DNA of 64,000 bases from Luzula sylvatica (Eukaryota > Streptophyta > Magnoliopsida > Poales > Juncaceae): assembly GCA_946800325.1 (NCBI GenBank), contig OX326958.1:23645914-23709913 (forward strand). The letters are read 5' to 3'. The position numbers and the translations under genes were made by a program. The stretch's first letter is position 1. Each line of letters starts with the position of its first letter. Shown in pieces: positions 23,501-35,515 of this stretch. Under the pieces are notes generated by a model. It was not told the DNA's origin. It was given only the letters and a program-made list of their open reading frames with translations, and searched no databases.

Positions 23501-24007
23501 GAAAGTGATGGAACTGGTACACATTGCTGCTAATAAAAATACCGTACCTGGTGACGTATCTGCTATGGTACCTGGTGGCATTAGAATGGGTACGTACCTT
23601 CTCACTTTGACTTTATTTCATATATACCCTTCAAAATACTCAAAATATCAAATTTACCCTTCTAACAGGAACTCCCGCCCTGACATCAAGGGGATTTGTC
23701 GAAGAAGATTTTGCTAAAGTTGCTGAGTACTTCGATGCTTCTGTTAATATTGCTTTGAAAGTCAAATCCCAAGCTAAAGGTTAATTTCATTTTAATTTAA
23801 TTTTTTCAATTTTGAGACGTTTCTTTTGTTTTAATTTAAATTGTTTTTTGGATGAAAATAGGCACCAAATTGAAGGACTTTGTCGCTGCAATTGACTCTG
23901 ACGAGATTCAATCTGAGATCAAGAAATTGCGCAACGACGTGGAAGAATATGCAAAGCAATTCCCCACTATTGGATTCGAGAAAGAAACCATGAAATACAA
24001 AGATTAA
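20576..24007 (+). CDS. SHM1: Serine hydroxymethyltransferase, mitochondrial (15 exons, 514 aa)
   Basis: This PLP enzyme interconverts serine and glycine with tetrahydrofolate; in leaf mitochondria it works with glycine decarboxylase in photorespiration. Exons: 20576-20662, 20768-20812, 20902-20988, 21083-21204, 21293-21369, 22042-22166, 22246-22338, 22427-22519, 22603-22800, 23013-23117, 23175-23240, 23306-23383, 23478-23589, 23669-23779, 23862-24007. All phases agree, giving 514 residues, the usual length. The basic, Ser-rich first 30 residues look like a mitochondrial presequence. [39 protein letters not shown] and [13 protein letters not shown] (PLP lysine about 284) are present. Intron 8 begins GC rather than GT, and intron 9 opens in GTTA repeats. 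The symbol reflects similarity to the Arabidopsis mitochondrial enzyme. Confidence 0.96.
22801..22955 (+). repeat. GTTA-type microsatellite at the 5' end of SHMT intron 9
   Basis: The intron begins with GTTAGTTAGTTAGTT and continues for about 150 bases in GTTAGT, GTCAGATA and TTGT variants. This places many donor-like GTTAGT words directly downstream of the true splice donor at 22801. Confidence 0.85.
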
Positions 24008-24376
24008 ATCAAATCATATAAATCTCTCTATGAATCATGGTATTTTATCTGCCTTCTAAATGTTCCATTTTTTTTCTATTTTTTTTATTTGAACTGATTT
24101 TTTATTAATTTTTGTTTGTTTGTTTGATTATTACAGGAAAGGAAAGATTTGGATTACGATGATAATATTTTGAATATTTCAATGGAATTATAAGAGATTA
24201 AATATGTAATGACTGCAACGTGCAGAAATTAATAGACGGTTTCGTATTAGTTTAAACATGAATCATAATCATAATCATAATAAACTTTCTTTTCTTTCAA
24301 GCCATTTTAATTATCACATTTTATAAAACCAATAATAGGTTTACATATTGCATTATTTATAATAATAAAATATATT

Positions 24377-25970
<1,594 letters not shown>

Positions 25971-25974
25971 ATAC

Positions 25975-26310
25975 TTCAATTATATACTATACGTTTATTA
26001 TATATCATATTTTATTAATTTATTAATTATAATTTATATATTTAATATGTTTTATTTCTTATATATTATATTTTTGTCATAAAATATATTAAAATTTTGT
26101 TATTACAGAAATAAGTTGCTATTAAATAAATATTTATTATATTTAGTTATTTACTTATATGTATTACATATTTATTACGATTTAAAATTTATATTTTTAT
26201 TTTTCAAAAACACTTCTTATCGAAGCGTTATAAGTATCCGACAAGTATTATGTGACATAAAATATTCGGATACGTATCCGATGAGTTTCGCTATCCGCTA
26301 CTGTCCATGT
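25975..26310. mobile_element. GGATACG-iterated element copy, left end damaged
   Basis: The AT-rich interior is clearly homologous to that of the 31824-32301 copy (shared phrases TATTTAATAT and TTGTTATTAC). The right part (about 26225-26310) carries GTATCCGACAAG- and GGATACGTATCC-type words. The end (CTGTCCATGTAAC) is a degraded form of the CGCGCAACATAG terminus, and the left terminal repeat is not recognisable. The poly-T tail of a reversed LINE starts at once after it. Confidence 0.5.
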
Positions 26311-27270
26311 AACAATTTTTTTTTTTTGAATTAGGAAGGCCAAAAGCCTACCTTGTTTTGTATTAATGATAAAAGTAAATTTACAATAAATTATACAGTA
26401 CATTAAGCTTTTTTTAGTTGTGATATCTCCCGCTCTCCTTCTAAATAATCATTTCTCCTTGACGTGAAATTTTGCTAATTTGGTATTTTGGACCATGTTT
26501 GAGTTTCTTCGATTATTAGCCGTCCCACCAATATGGGTTGCTTACCCTCTTTTCTGAAGATTTGTGCGTTACTTTCCTTCCATATATTCCATATTAGTGC
26601 CGCCCATAACGTGTCCCATATTTTCTTCTGCGGTTTAGTGAGGCATTTTCTTGATAGTGCCCAACTCTCGAAAGGTTGTGCTTGGGATATTATTTGTACC
26701 GGTGACTTACATTGTGCCATGATGATATCCCAAGTTTGTTTAGTGTACATGCACTCATTAAATAAGTGATCTCTCGTTTCTAGCTTATCATTACATAGGG
26801 GGCACATGGGGTTATTCGGGCAATTTTTTTTTTGTAAATTATCGGAGGTGTTTAGTTTATTGTGCATTGTTACCCACAAGAAGAATCTTACTCTTGACGG
26901 GACTCTAGTTTTCCATATCATATTTTGCCATACATTTGATACTCCCGGGTTTGCAAGGAATTGGTAAGCGGACTTGACGGTGAAGTTTCCATCTTTTGTC
27001 CATTTCCATTTAATTTGAGAGTCGTTGTTTCTTTGAGTTGACGTATATAGCAAGGTAACTCGGCTATTAACTCTTTTATCAATGTTGATCTTTTTAATAC
27101 GGGGATATTTTGTAATTGGCTCGAGTCTTGCACTCCATATAGATGTATGAGACATTTACTCCATGCATCTTCTTTGAAGTTGCCAATTTTCTAAAGGAAT
27201 TTTTGGAATAGCGCCTTGTTTTGGAGTTGGATGTTTGGAATGCCTAGTCCACTATAATAAAATCTTATGT
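26311..27270 (-). mobile_element. 5'-truncated L1-type LINE (3' end only)
   Basis: On the minus strand this is the last kilobase of a plant LINE. The 226-codon frame 27155-26475 encodes KWTKDGNFTVKSAYQFL and a zf-RVT region with CPLCNDKLETRDHLFNEC. A further upstream stretch reads LGIPNIQLQNKALF across a broken frame, reaching about 27262. The plus strand has a poly-T run at about 26315-26327, which is the poly-A tail. The 5' truncation and tail are the usual outcome of target-primed insertion. No convincing target duplication was seen. Confidence 0.85.
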
Positions 27271-27618
27271 AGGAGTAGCGCCTTGTCAATTAACATAGAT
27301 TATATATATATAACCAAAGTTCAAATTTAATTAGTTACTTTAAGCAACAAAAAAAAACTCTCTATTCGAATGTGTGTGTATTTATCATTCATTATATATC
27401 CAAATCAAGAAAACTTAAATTGTTATGCAATGCAAGAAAACCATCATGGTATTTCTTTTACCTTTCATAGAAGCATAAACATTTCTTCTCATATCCTCTA
27501 TTGACAAAATTAAAAAAGTCAAAAAAGACAACAATAAATCGCCAACCAAAAAGACTAAAAATTCCATGGCCATAATTTCCTAAACTAAATTCACAAGTAA
27601 AATGAAAAAAGAAAAAGT

Positions 27619-30600
27619 TCATATTGTTTGAAAATTAGTAGCGTCTCTTGAAACAAGATATCTAAAGGTAAAATCATGAGGAATCCACTCCACGATTTTC
27701 CTAGACCGTCCTTGTTGACAATTTTGCAAAATAACCCTGAAACTTTGCGGTAAATACCGTTCAACCATCTCTAGAATTTCTTGCGTGTTAAGATTCGCAT
27801 CTTTTGCATACGATTCGATTAATCTCGGTAAAAGGATTTTATTTTCTTTCTGAATGTTGATTTTGGATACTATATATTCTTCTTTTGCGTTTTCTAGTTG
27901 GTTATATAGCCTTTTTGGGTTGTATATTCGTACCTACACGAATAAAATTATTAAAAATAAAATAAAAATAATTATAAAGAAAATAGTCATATGAAAAGTT
28001 TTGAGAGTCTTTACTGCAGGATCTGAATGGCTTCCAGAACAGAGAGCGAAATGGAGAAGAGGCTCGGTTTGATCAACTGGAGATGATTGCCACTCTTCTC
28101 TGTTATCTTTGCTCTTCAATCTTCTGTACAACAATAGCTTAAGCCACTGAAATTATCCAAATTCAAATTATTAGCTTAAAAGATGGTTAATGTTTATAGA
28201 GCATCTAAAAAATCAAAAAAAAAATCAGAAAAGTAAAAACCCTAATGGAAAATGTACCTGACTAGAGGGTGCCTTTGAGCAACCCAAAATACGGGTCTGT
28301 ATCATTTCCATATTTACCCTTTGTCCTTTTATCAAATATGACATCTGAAAAATAAATTAAAAGAACAAAATAATAATGTAAATGGCAATAATCACTGATC
28401 AATATGTTCAAAAAGAGTCGAATTTGTTTTTTGAAAATTTTCCTTCATTTTTTATTTTTTTATTTTGACCTTGTTGAGTGATTCGAGCCGCCTTTTGTTA
28501 TTTGTAGGAATGCCTTTTTCCAAATGTGCCTGTAAAATTTACGCAGAAGAAAAAAATATTAGCCCTAATATTAAATCAATATTAATAATATTATATAATA
28601 TGATACACAATTTTGTACAAAAAGGAAAATATAAAAGAGAAGAAATTTTTTACATGCATGATAATAGAATTGTGTATATTAATCCAAAAAGCAAGTTTTT
28701 CTTCATTTTTTAGTCCTGTTGGATCGACCTTTTCTAGCCGTTGAATCAACAACCTGAAAAAGAAGTCAACAAAGTTTAACCATGACAATCTTAATATATC
28801 AAATATACCCCTATAAGAAAAAAAATCATCATGGAAACCCTTATTGCAACATATGAAAATATTACATATATATGTAATATTTAACATTTTAACTCACTTG
28901 TAATTTTGCAATAGATCCTCAATCTCAGCACTTCCACAACCTTCCATGCAAAGAGACGAGACCTCAAAACAAGAATTGCACGGAAATGAATTGCAGAGTA
29001 ACCCACTAAAATGTCTCGAAGTCTCATCCAAACCCGCAATAATTTCGCCGCAATTCTCTCTCTTCGATTTGGGGCTCCAAATATCCGCGGTTAAATTTTG
29101 CGACGAATACAAGCTCATAGAAGAAAAAGACGAACAAGGCGAGTAAGAATGGGAATAAGTGGAGGAGAAGTTCGTTTTGGTCCCCGAGTTATTGTGAAAT
29201 GATTTTATCTTGTGGTATATGGTACACATGCAGCGTACCAGTTCTTCTGACAGCTTGTTGGGAGTTAGGGTTATGTGATCTAAAACCTTGGTACCGAGAT
29301 GATCGGCTAAACTTATCATACTTGACGCGTCCATTTTGTCTTCTTTCTCCTGTTAAAAAAGGAAATTATAAGTTAATCCTTGATGGGCTTTTTTGAAATT
29401 TTCAAAGTTTATATATTTTATAGTTTATACCTCGACGAAGGTCAAAGGAGAAGTGAAACAAGGCTTCAAAACCCTAGAACTAGAAATATTTTTCTCGGCT
29501 GGTGAGACCCTCGACGAGCGATTCAACAGAGAAGAATGGCTTCGACCAAGCCTTATACTGGAGGGTCCAGTGTAAGAGCTTCTTGGCAAGGTTGGTTGAG
29601 AGGACTGGACGTGTCCAGTTTGGGTTGTAATGGAGGGGAGTTCTTTCTTGAAGGCTTTGCGGTAGAGAGAAAGGAGGTGTTGCTCTAAATATATTACTTG
29701 GAGTTCTAATAAGGTTATTTCCTTTATTAATTCCTTTGTTTGCTGGTATATATAAAAAAAATGAAAATATTGTTTTGAGTTCAGATATAAATGGAGATAA
29801 TAGACATTATTAATATTATGAATTTTGATGCAAAAAATATATATTAAATTACGTTTGGAAGAGAAGCGTTGTTGTTATTATGATTTGGGGAAGAGTCCAA
29901 ATCAGAAGATTTTTGTCCTAACGCCTTTTCGAGAGCTCTTCTCACTGAAAATTGGTCCTGTAATTTTTTCTCTAATTCTTGTATCTGTAAAATTAAACTC
30001 CATTAATTAATGCTCGAGTATTAATGTCTAATCATTTTATTTGGAAGTAAAATCTTGCAACCAAATTTTTAATTTTATTTTTTTCCAATTCACACACTCG
30101 AGAGGGTTCATTGTTTTACCTCTTGTTTCAAGGAAATTGGGGCATTGTTGCGAATTGGCGTTCTCTCCTCCATCGAGGCAATTTTTTTCTCTTCGGTTTT
30201 TCTCACATCCTTTCAAAACCAAAATCAGTATAGCATAAGTAAATTGAGAAAAAAAATATAATAAAGCTTGTGAAAAAACAATTAAAATAAATATTTCAAT
30301 TGCTCAAATGATAAAATAAAACCAAAAATAGAAACAAGCCAAGTATAATACAGATAAAAAGTAATTTGGGAAAAGAATGCAAAATACCTTCATTTTTATA
30401 GCAGAGACGTCTAATTTATCTCCTCTATTTCTCTTACATGAATCACTAGTAATCACAAATCATTACAAAAAATCACACAGATTAAATTTCTAATAATCGC
30501 TAAGAAACCCAACAAAAAAAACCCAAAAAGTAAAAAAAAAAAAAAAAAATTACCTCAGAGAGCGTTTGTGCCTCGTCTTGCAAGAAGAAACACTACTAGC

Positions 30601-30630
30601 ACTACCCTCTTGCTCCATTTTCGTTCTCAT
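27619..30630 (-). CDS. MIP1 leucine-zipper / DUF547 protein (11 exons, 599 aa)
   Basis: This plant protein has an N-terminal ternary-complex-factor MIP1 leucine zipper and a C-terminal DUF547 domain; biochemical role is poorly known. Exons on the minus strand: 30630-30554, 30430-30388, 30209-30120, 29984-29853, 29742-29431, 29349-28898, 28753-28654, 28529-28470, 28344-28258, 28146-28015 and 27933-27619; frames are continuous. The coiled coil runs IQELEKKLQDQFSVRRALEK, then ITLLELQVIYLEQHLLSLYR. A Ser-rich middle precedes DUF547: NEEKLAFWINIHNSIIMH, MIQTRILGC, EPLLHFALCSGSHSDPA, then WIPHDFTFRYL near the end. The first ATG (30630) is used; the second, four codons on (30618), is also possible. 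Intron 10 separates the SHSDPA segment from VRIYNPKR. Confidence 0.92.
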
Positions 30631-31315
30631 CGCGACGAAACTAAAAAGAAAGAGAATCGAAACATGGTAGTTCAAACAAAACAAACCCACTACACTCTCT
30701 ATAAAAAGGCTAAAGAAGGAAATGATTGAAGAGAAAAATATTTGGTAAAAAGGGGCTTTTATGCGAGGAGTTAGTAAAACAGATGAACTAATGATAAGAA
30801 AGTAATTACCTCTCTTCCTTCCACAAATGGAGGCTTCTTTTTTAACTTCGACTTTTTGTGGGTGTTTGCGAAAAAGTTCCTTTTTGGTACAAGAAAGAGA
30901 TAACCTTTCTCCTTCCCGGCAAAATCTTGGTGTTGGAGCATCCTCCCTTTTCGCTTATAAATATTCAGACTTTTTTGCATGTTTGCCCTTCAAATTTAAG
31001 AAATTGCATAACCCTTCTAAAAGGGCCACTCTACAACATTACCTTTTAACATTTGTTTAATATGGAATTTTTCTTAAAAATAAGTAGTTTGGAAATTTTG
31101 TATATCACATTTGATTTTGTTCATTTCATTACATAACTTTAACATAGGTGAACCATGAGAAGTGCATGAGGGCATAGCTCTAGTGAGAAAAAAAATGTAC
31201 TTTAAAAGAGTTACAATTTTGTTAATTGTATTATTTACTTTGTAAATCATTTTTTTGTATTTTTATGCTTTGAAGTGTAAGTTTATGTATTTAATTAAAA
31301 AATAATTCATGGTAT
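30631..31315. other. Upstream region of the MIP1/DUF547 gene and non-coding spacer
   Basis: The stretch contains the presumed promoter and leader of the minus-strand gene. Small frames at 30771-31060 on both strands have no recognisable domain. No mobile-element ends were seen before the MITE at 31325. Confidence 0.4.
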
Positions 31316-31324
31316 TATATTTTT

Positions 31325-31559
31325 GGGGAGTTCTATGATAGATTCATTTTCTTATGATAGACCCATTTTTAAAAAAAATATTTCGAATATTTGTTAACTA
31401 ATGATTTTTTTTTTTTGTAAGATTCAATTGTATATTTATCATTTAATGCTATGCAAAACATAAATTTTGTATAATTAATTGATAAATACCTAAAATATCT
31501 TAAAATAATTTTTTAAAAAAGATTCGTGATAAGAAAATTGGTCTATTATAGAACTCCCC
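31325..31559. mobile_element. MITE with 9-bp target duplication (Mutator-like), copy A
   Basis: Terminal inverted repeats start GGGGAGTTCTATGATAGA on the left; the right end, read in reverse, is GGGGAGTTCTATAATAGACC. The 235-bp element has an AT-rich, non-coding interior. It is flanked by a perfect 9-bp duplication TATATTTTT (31316-31324 and 31560-31568). A 9-bp duplication fits Mutator-like elements. Confidence 0.8.
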
Positions 31560-31574
31560 TATATTTTTATGTTC

Positions 31575-31745
31575 AGGAGCAAGTTGGATCGGTCGATAGT
31601 TTCTTCAACACCTAATGCAACAACCGACTACAAACGGTACAAATATCGCAAGAACGGTCGACACTTCTGTGAAAATGGGAATAGAAAGAATGCTTCCCGG
31701 TCAAAAGCATATATGCTTAGCTCATTAAAAGAGTATGCTGAGAAT
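31575..31745 (-). repeat. Possible SINE-like remnant
   Basis: The phrase ACAAATATCGCAAGAACGG...GAAAATGGGAATAG recurs in diverged form at about 32300-32345 (ACAAATATCGTAACAAC...AAAAATGGGAATCG). On the minus strand the second copy contains GTTCGATTCCC, a tRNA-type B box. A full A box was not identified, so this is weak. Confidence 0.3.
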
Positions 31746-31823
31746 TAAAATTTTCCAATGACTATCTTTGGAAAGAAAAATTCAAACATTAAGCAATTTA
31801 CATGGACGGGAATGGATTATCGC

Positions 31824-32301
31824 CTATGTTGCACGGATACGGACATGAATATCGTATCCGACACGATACGGATACGGACATGGATATTGTATCCGACACG
31901 ATACGGATACGGCGATACAACAATTTTCAAAAAAAAAAATATAGAATATAATATTTTATTATTTTATTAATCGTAATTTTATATTTAATATATTTTATTT
32001 TTATATATTATTTTTTTGACATAAATTATACTAAAATATTGTTATTACATAAATAATTTCTTATAAGCAAATGTTCATTATATTTAAATATTTAATTATA
32101 TGCATTACTCATTTATTTTGATTTAAATTGTATATTTTTCATTGATGTGTTATAAGTATTTGACATGTATCCGAAAATATCTGATATTATTTTCAAATAA
32201 AATATTTGAATAGATCACGTGAGTATCTGATACGTATCCGACGAGTATCTGACGGATATCAGTATCCGATACGACTTGATTTTTGAAATATCCGCATAAC
32301 A
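31824..32301. mobile_element. GGATACG-iterated foldback element, about 480 bp
   Basis: The left end CTATGTTGCACGGATACGG is followed by alternating GGATACGGACATG and CGTATCCGACACG words to about 31920. The interior is AT-rich. The right arm, about 32160-32300, carries GTATCCGA, GATACGTATCCG and ATATCCGCATAAC. The left terminus matches the element at 37716. The flanking 8-mers (ATTATCGC, AATATCGT) agree at six of eight positions, so the exact right end is uncertain. Confidence 0.6.
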
Positions 32302-32454
32302 AATATCGTAACAACAGTTGACACCTAAGTAAAAATGGGAATCGAACAAGTACTTTGATCATATGTGAATATATTCACATATAACTAATATTATCTTATA
32401 ATTAATATACTAGATCCAAGACTTTGAAAATATTTTATTTTAAGATTACAGGAA

Positions 32455-32560
32455 AAAAACTTTTTGACCTCCGTTATCAATGTAAATGAAATTCGAACTC
32501 ACAATTTTTTACAACACTTAACCCAACTGAACTATGAGTTCATCGATCGAACCTACAACT
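32455..32560 (-). mobile_element. tRNA-derived SINE (short)
   Basis: On the minus strand, TAGTTCAGTTGGGTTAAG is a good tRNA A box. GAGTTCGAATTTC about 30 bases later is a good B box. A GAGGTCAAAAAG end with a T-rich tail follows. Order and spacing of an internal RNA polymerase III promoter support a SINE rather than a tRNA gene, because no cloverleaf acceptor pairing is seen. Confidence 0.5.
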
Positions 32561-33355
32561 TTCAACTTGCATACTCGTACTCATTTTGCGCCTGTTATTT
32601 TTTAAGAAAACGTTGTCGTAATAAATGGACTGTACAAAGTAATAAATGGTATGTCAACGATATTAAAATTAAAATTTGATATAATGTGCTGGCATAACTA
32701 ACCAAAATTCATATCACTGGAGTGGTACGTTAGTTTGTGTTTTTCAAAGGTAAAATGGGTATTTGCATACTTTTGGTAATAGTTGTTAACTTGTTTCGTT
32801 AACATATAAATTAAACATTTTGAAATATCAAAATATATAATAGTCAGTACATAAAAATAAGCCGTAATCTTATTATCTCTAAACAAATCATAACAATAAA
32901 AAATTAATCGCACGCAACTAATAAAGTAAAATGAAATGTTTTGTCCTTTACGTGTGGTTGTTTGCCATCTTATATTTTCTAAACATATCCATGTTAAATA
33001 ACTTAAAACAATTTGGACCTTAATTAATTAGAATTATGCACGGAAGCAGAGACCATTTTCTTCTCGTGTCAGGAGAAAAGATAAAAGTTGTCAGGATGGC
33101 AGTCTAAATCCCAAAATTATGTTTTGTATGTTTTGCACTTAACTTTGATTTGGCCTTACGTTATACGCCAGGCTCACGAGGACTTATTTTGTGGTACTAT
33201 TTTAGCAGTACAAATCCAATTGGTACTTGCCACGTCGTAATGTGCTGTAGTTGGTTTTATGATCCACAAGTTCACCATAAATGAAGTTCACTCCATTTGT
33301 TACGGATACCCAAATTTAGTCCCAAGTGCCACGAACTCGTGATTTGGGATTTATA
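32561..33355. other. Intergenic spacer
   Basis: No gene or clear element was identified. Small frames are short and unlike any family I know. Confidence 0.4.
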
Positions 33356-33357
33356 TG

Positions 33358-33425
33358 CTACGTATACGTTGCAAGAATACGGATACGAGTATCATATTTG
33401 AAATGAAAAACGGATACGGCGATAC
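33358..33425. repeat. Degraded GGATACG-element end
   Basis: A short stretch reads CGTTGCAAGAATACGGATACGAG and ends CGGATACGGCGATACG, resembling the arm of the 37716 element. No target duplication was found. Confidence 0.4.
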
Positions 33426-33779
33426 GTAAATTCTACTAATATCGAGGATGTAGTATATTTGATATTTATATATAGTTTTAGATGATAGTTTTATATTTTC
33501 AGAGAGTTTTGCATGTTATTTTTAGTTTAATTTTCAAAAATAACGTGTATTTTCGATATTTTTACATGGTTATACATAATAGTTTCGGTTTTGCTAAAGA
33601 AAAAATAATTCATTATTAATTTTAATTAATATATATAATTTTAGAGAAATTGAAGCCCTCGCAAGAGGCCACATCATCATTTTTCAAAAAGTGTAAACTA
33701 TTTGATTTTTCATTTGATCAGGGTCTATATAAATCAACTAATTTAAAAATTATATGAAACTTGTGTTGTTTAATTTAGA

Positions 33780-34700
33780 TCTAGAGGGAGTGAATAGGAA
33801 GTCCTAAGGTCCAATTTTCGCGGCAATGGATACAATTACAATTTTGTGTGGAAGCGTAAATAAATTAGAGAAAGAAATACAATACCGAAACAAATAACAC
33901 GCGATATTTGTTTACGGAGTTCGGTAGGTGGTTGATTTGTAGCTTTAACTCACCGGCTACTTGCTCAATCGACCGACTCGATTGATTGCAAGTACCTACG
34001 TCTGCGGGGTTCCCTTGCGTCTTTTCGGCTTTCGATCGAATACCCAACTCAAGCAATTACAAGGTTTGCCTTGATCGATTTACACGAATTTATCGATCAA
34101 TGGCGGGGTTTACAATTAGTAACTAGCCTATTACAATTTACTACTAACGAACTAGTCGTGATCGGTCACGCAAGTTGGGAATCGTTTAGTAGATGATTCG
34201 AAATTGGTTCTAATAATCTTTAAGAATGTTTAGATGATTAAGCTCAAGATTTAAAGTTATGATTCTCTCTTTTGATTGGGAAAATATGTCGGTTGAGATG
34301 ATGAGAGAGAATGAGGGAAGAGTTATATTTATAGAACACATAGACCCTTCCCTTAATATGTTTTTTCTGCATAGTCCGTTATAACTGATCTGAGGTCCGT
34401 TACAACGGACTCAAAGTCAAACTAGCCGTTACAGGCAATATATTCGAAAATTCCATAGTTCGTTATAACTGAGTTTATGTCCGTTATAACTGACCTACTC
34501 CGTTACAACTGAGTTTAGGTCCGTTATAACTCAAGTGACTGAGTTTAGGTCCGTTATAACTCAAGTGACTGAGAATATGTCCGTTACAACTGAGTTTAGG
34601 TCCGTTACAACTGAGTCAGTACCGTTTCTTTTGTCTCTTATAAGTTTTAGTACGTGCAAGAATAAGACACATACCAAGTGACTGAGAATGGTTTAGCGAA
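33780..34700. mobile_element. Unclassified retroelement-like repeat containing a minisatellite
   Basis: The left end reads AGAGGGAGTGAATAGGAAGTCC, a phrase I associate with plant LTR or LTR-like repeats, followed by GTTTACGGAGTTCGG. Within it, about 34374-34627, units of CCGTTAYAACTGAGTTTAGGT and TCAAGTGACTGAG alternate five or more times. No coding domain or paired LTR was found. Confidence 0.3.
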
Positions 34701-34732
34701 TTCACAGGATAAACTCAATTAACTTTTTTTAT

Positions 34733-34977
34733 GGAGAGTTCTATCATACACCCTTTCAAAAGGGTATTTTGGGTATTTAGAAGGGTGTATCATAAAAAAA
34801 AAATTATAAATATTTTTTCTTTCATGAACGCAATTCAAATTTCCTATTTAGCATATCATTTATTAATAAATACACTTGAAAAAATTACTTTAAATACTCA
34901 TTAATTAATAATTACACGAAATATCCTTGAAAATGGATATATCATAAGCAAAAGAGGTGTATGATAGAACTCTCCTT
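34733..34977. mobile_element. MITE of the GGAGAGTTCTATCATACACC subfamily, copy C
   Basis: Terminal inverted repeats are GGAGAGTTCTATCATACACC on the left and, read in reverse, GGAGAGTTCTATCATACACC on the right. The interior is AT-rich. Flanks are T-rich (TTTTTTTAT on the left, TTTTTATAT on the right), consistent with a short duplication, but slippage prevents a clean 9-bp call. Confidence 0.7.
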
Positions 34978-34989
34978 TTTTTATATTGT

Positions 34990-35478
34990 GTTTTTATTGT
35001 ACTCGCAGAAATAAGAATGGTCAAGAAATTGAAAGTTGTTAAAGTTAATTTATTGGATTTACGCAAGCAATTATTTTCATATTATTTGTCGATACTATCT
35101 ATTGCTTTTTTGTAACGTTGTAGATTCTAATTTAGATATTTCTATATTATATATTTTAAATAAATACTATTATGTATGATTCTTACCCATAAACATAAAT
35201 AATTTTGTACGAAATCTATAAGTTTTCCCATGAAAAATACACTTATATTTTTTGGGATCGTCAAAAACGACAATACCTGATTAATGTTAATAATTATTTT
35301 TTTAGTTTATAGACCTATTTTTGGTTGAGATTAATTTACGAAAGAGTTTAAATAGGCGGCATATTTTGAAGTCGTTTTTCCATTAAAATATATAAATAAT
35401 AAATAATAAGATTTTATATTTTTTACGGTATAAATATATGAACAATAAGATTTTACACTTTTTACGAGCATTATACAA
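34990..35478. other. AT-rich spacer
   Basis: No gene or element was recognised. Confidence 0.35.
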
Positions 35479-35515
35479 ACTAGAAATATTTCTCGCACTT
35501 CGCTGCGATATTTCA
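35479..35515 (-). mobile_element. Helitron 3' terminus, reverse orientation
   Basis: On the minus strand a TCGCAGCGAAGTGCGA hairpin (35493-35508) is followed by GAAATATTT and CTAGT, ending at 35479 before T. The element should extend to the right. Downstream, about 35885-35970, the word GTGAACAGTA recurs several times. No TC 5' end was identified. Confidence 0.5.

Noticed and set aside
28946..29146. 66-residue plus-strand frame
   Set aside because: It is antisense to exon 6 of the MIP1/DUF547 gene.
32480..32560. tRNA gene suggested by A and B boxes
   Set aside because: No acceptor, D, anticodon or T stems can be folded around the boxes; a SINE fits better.
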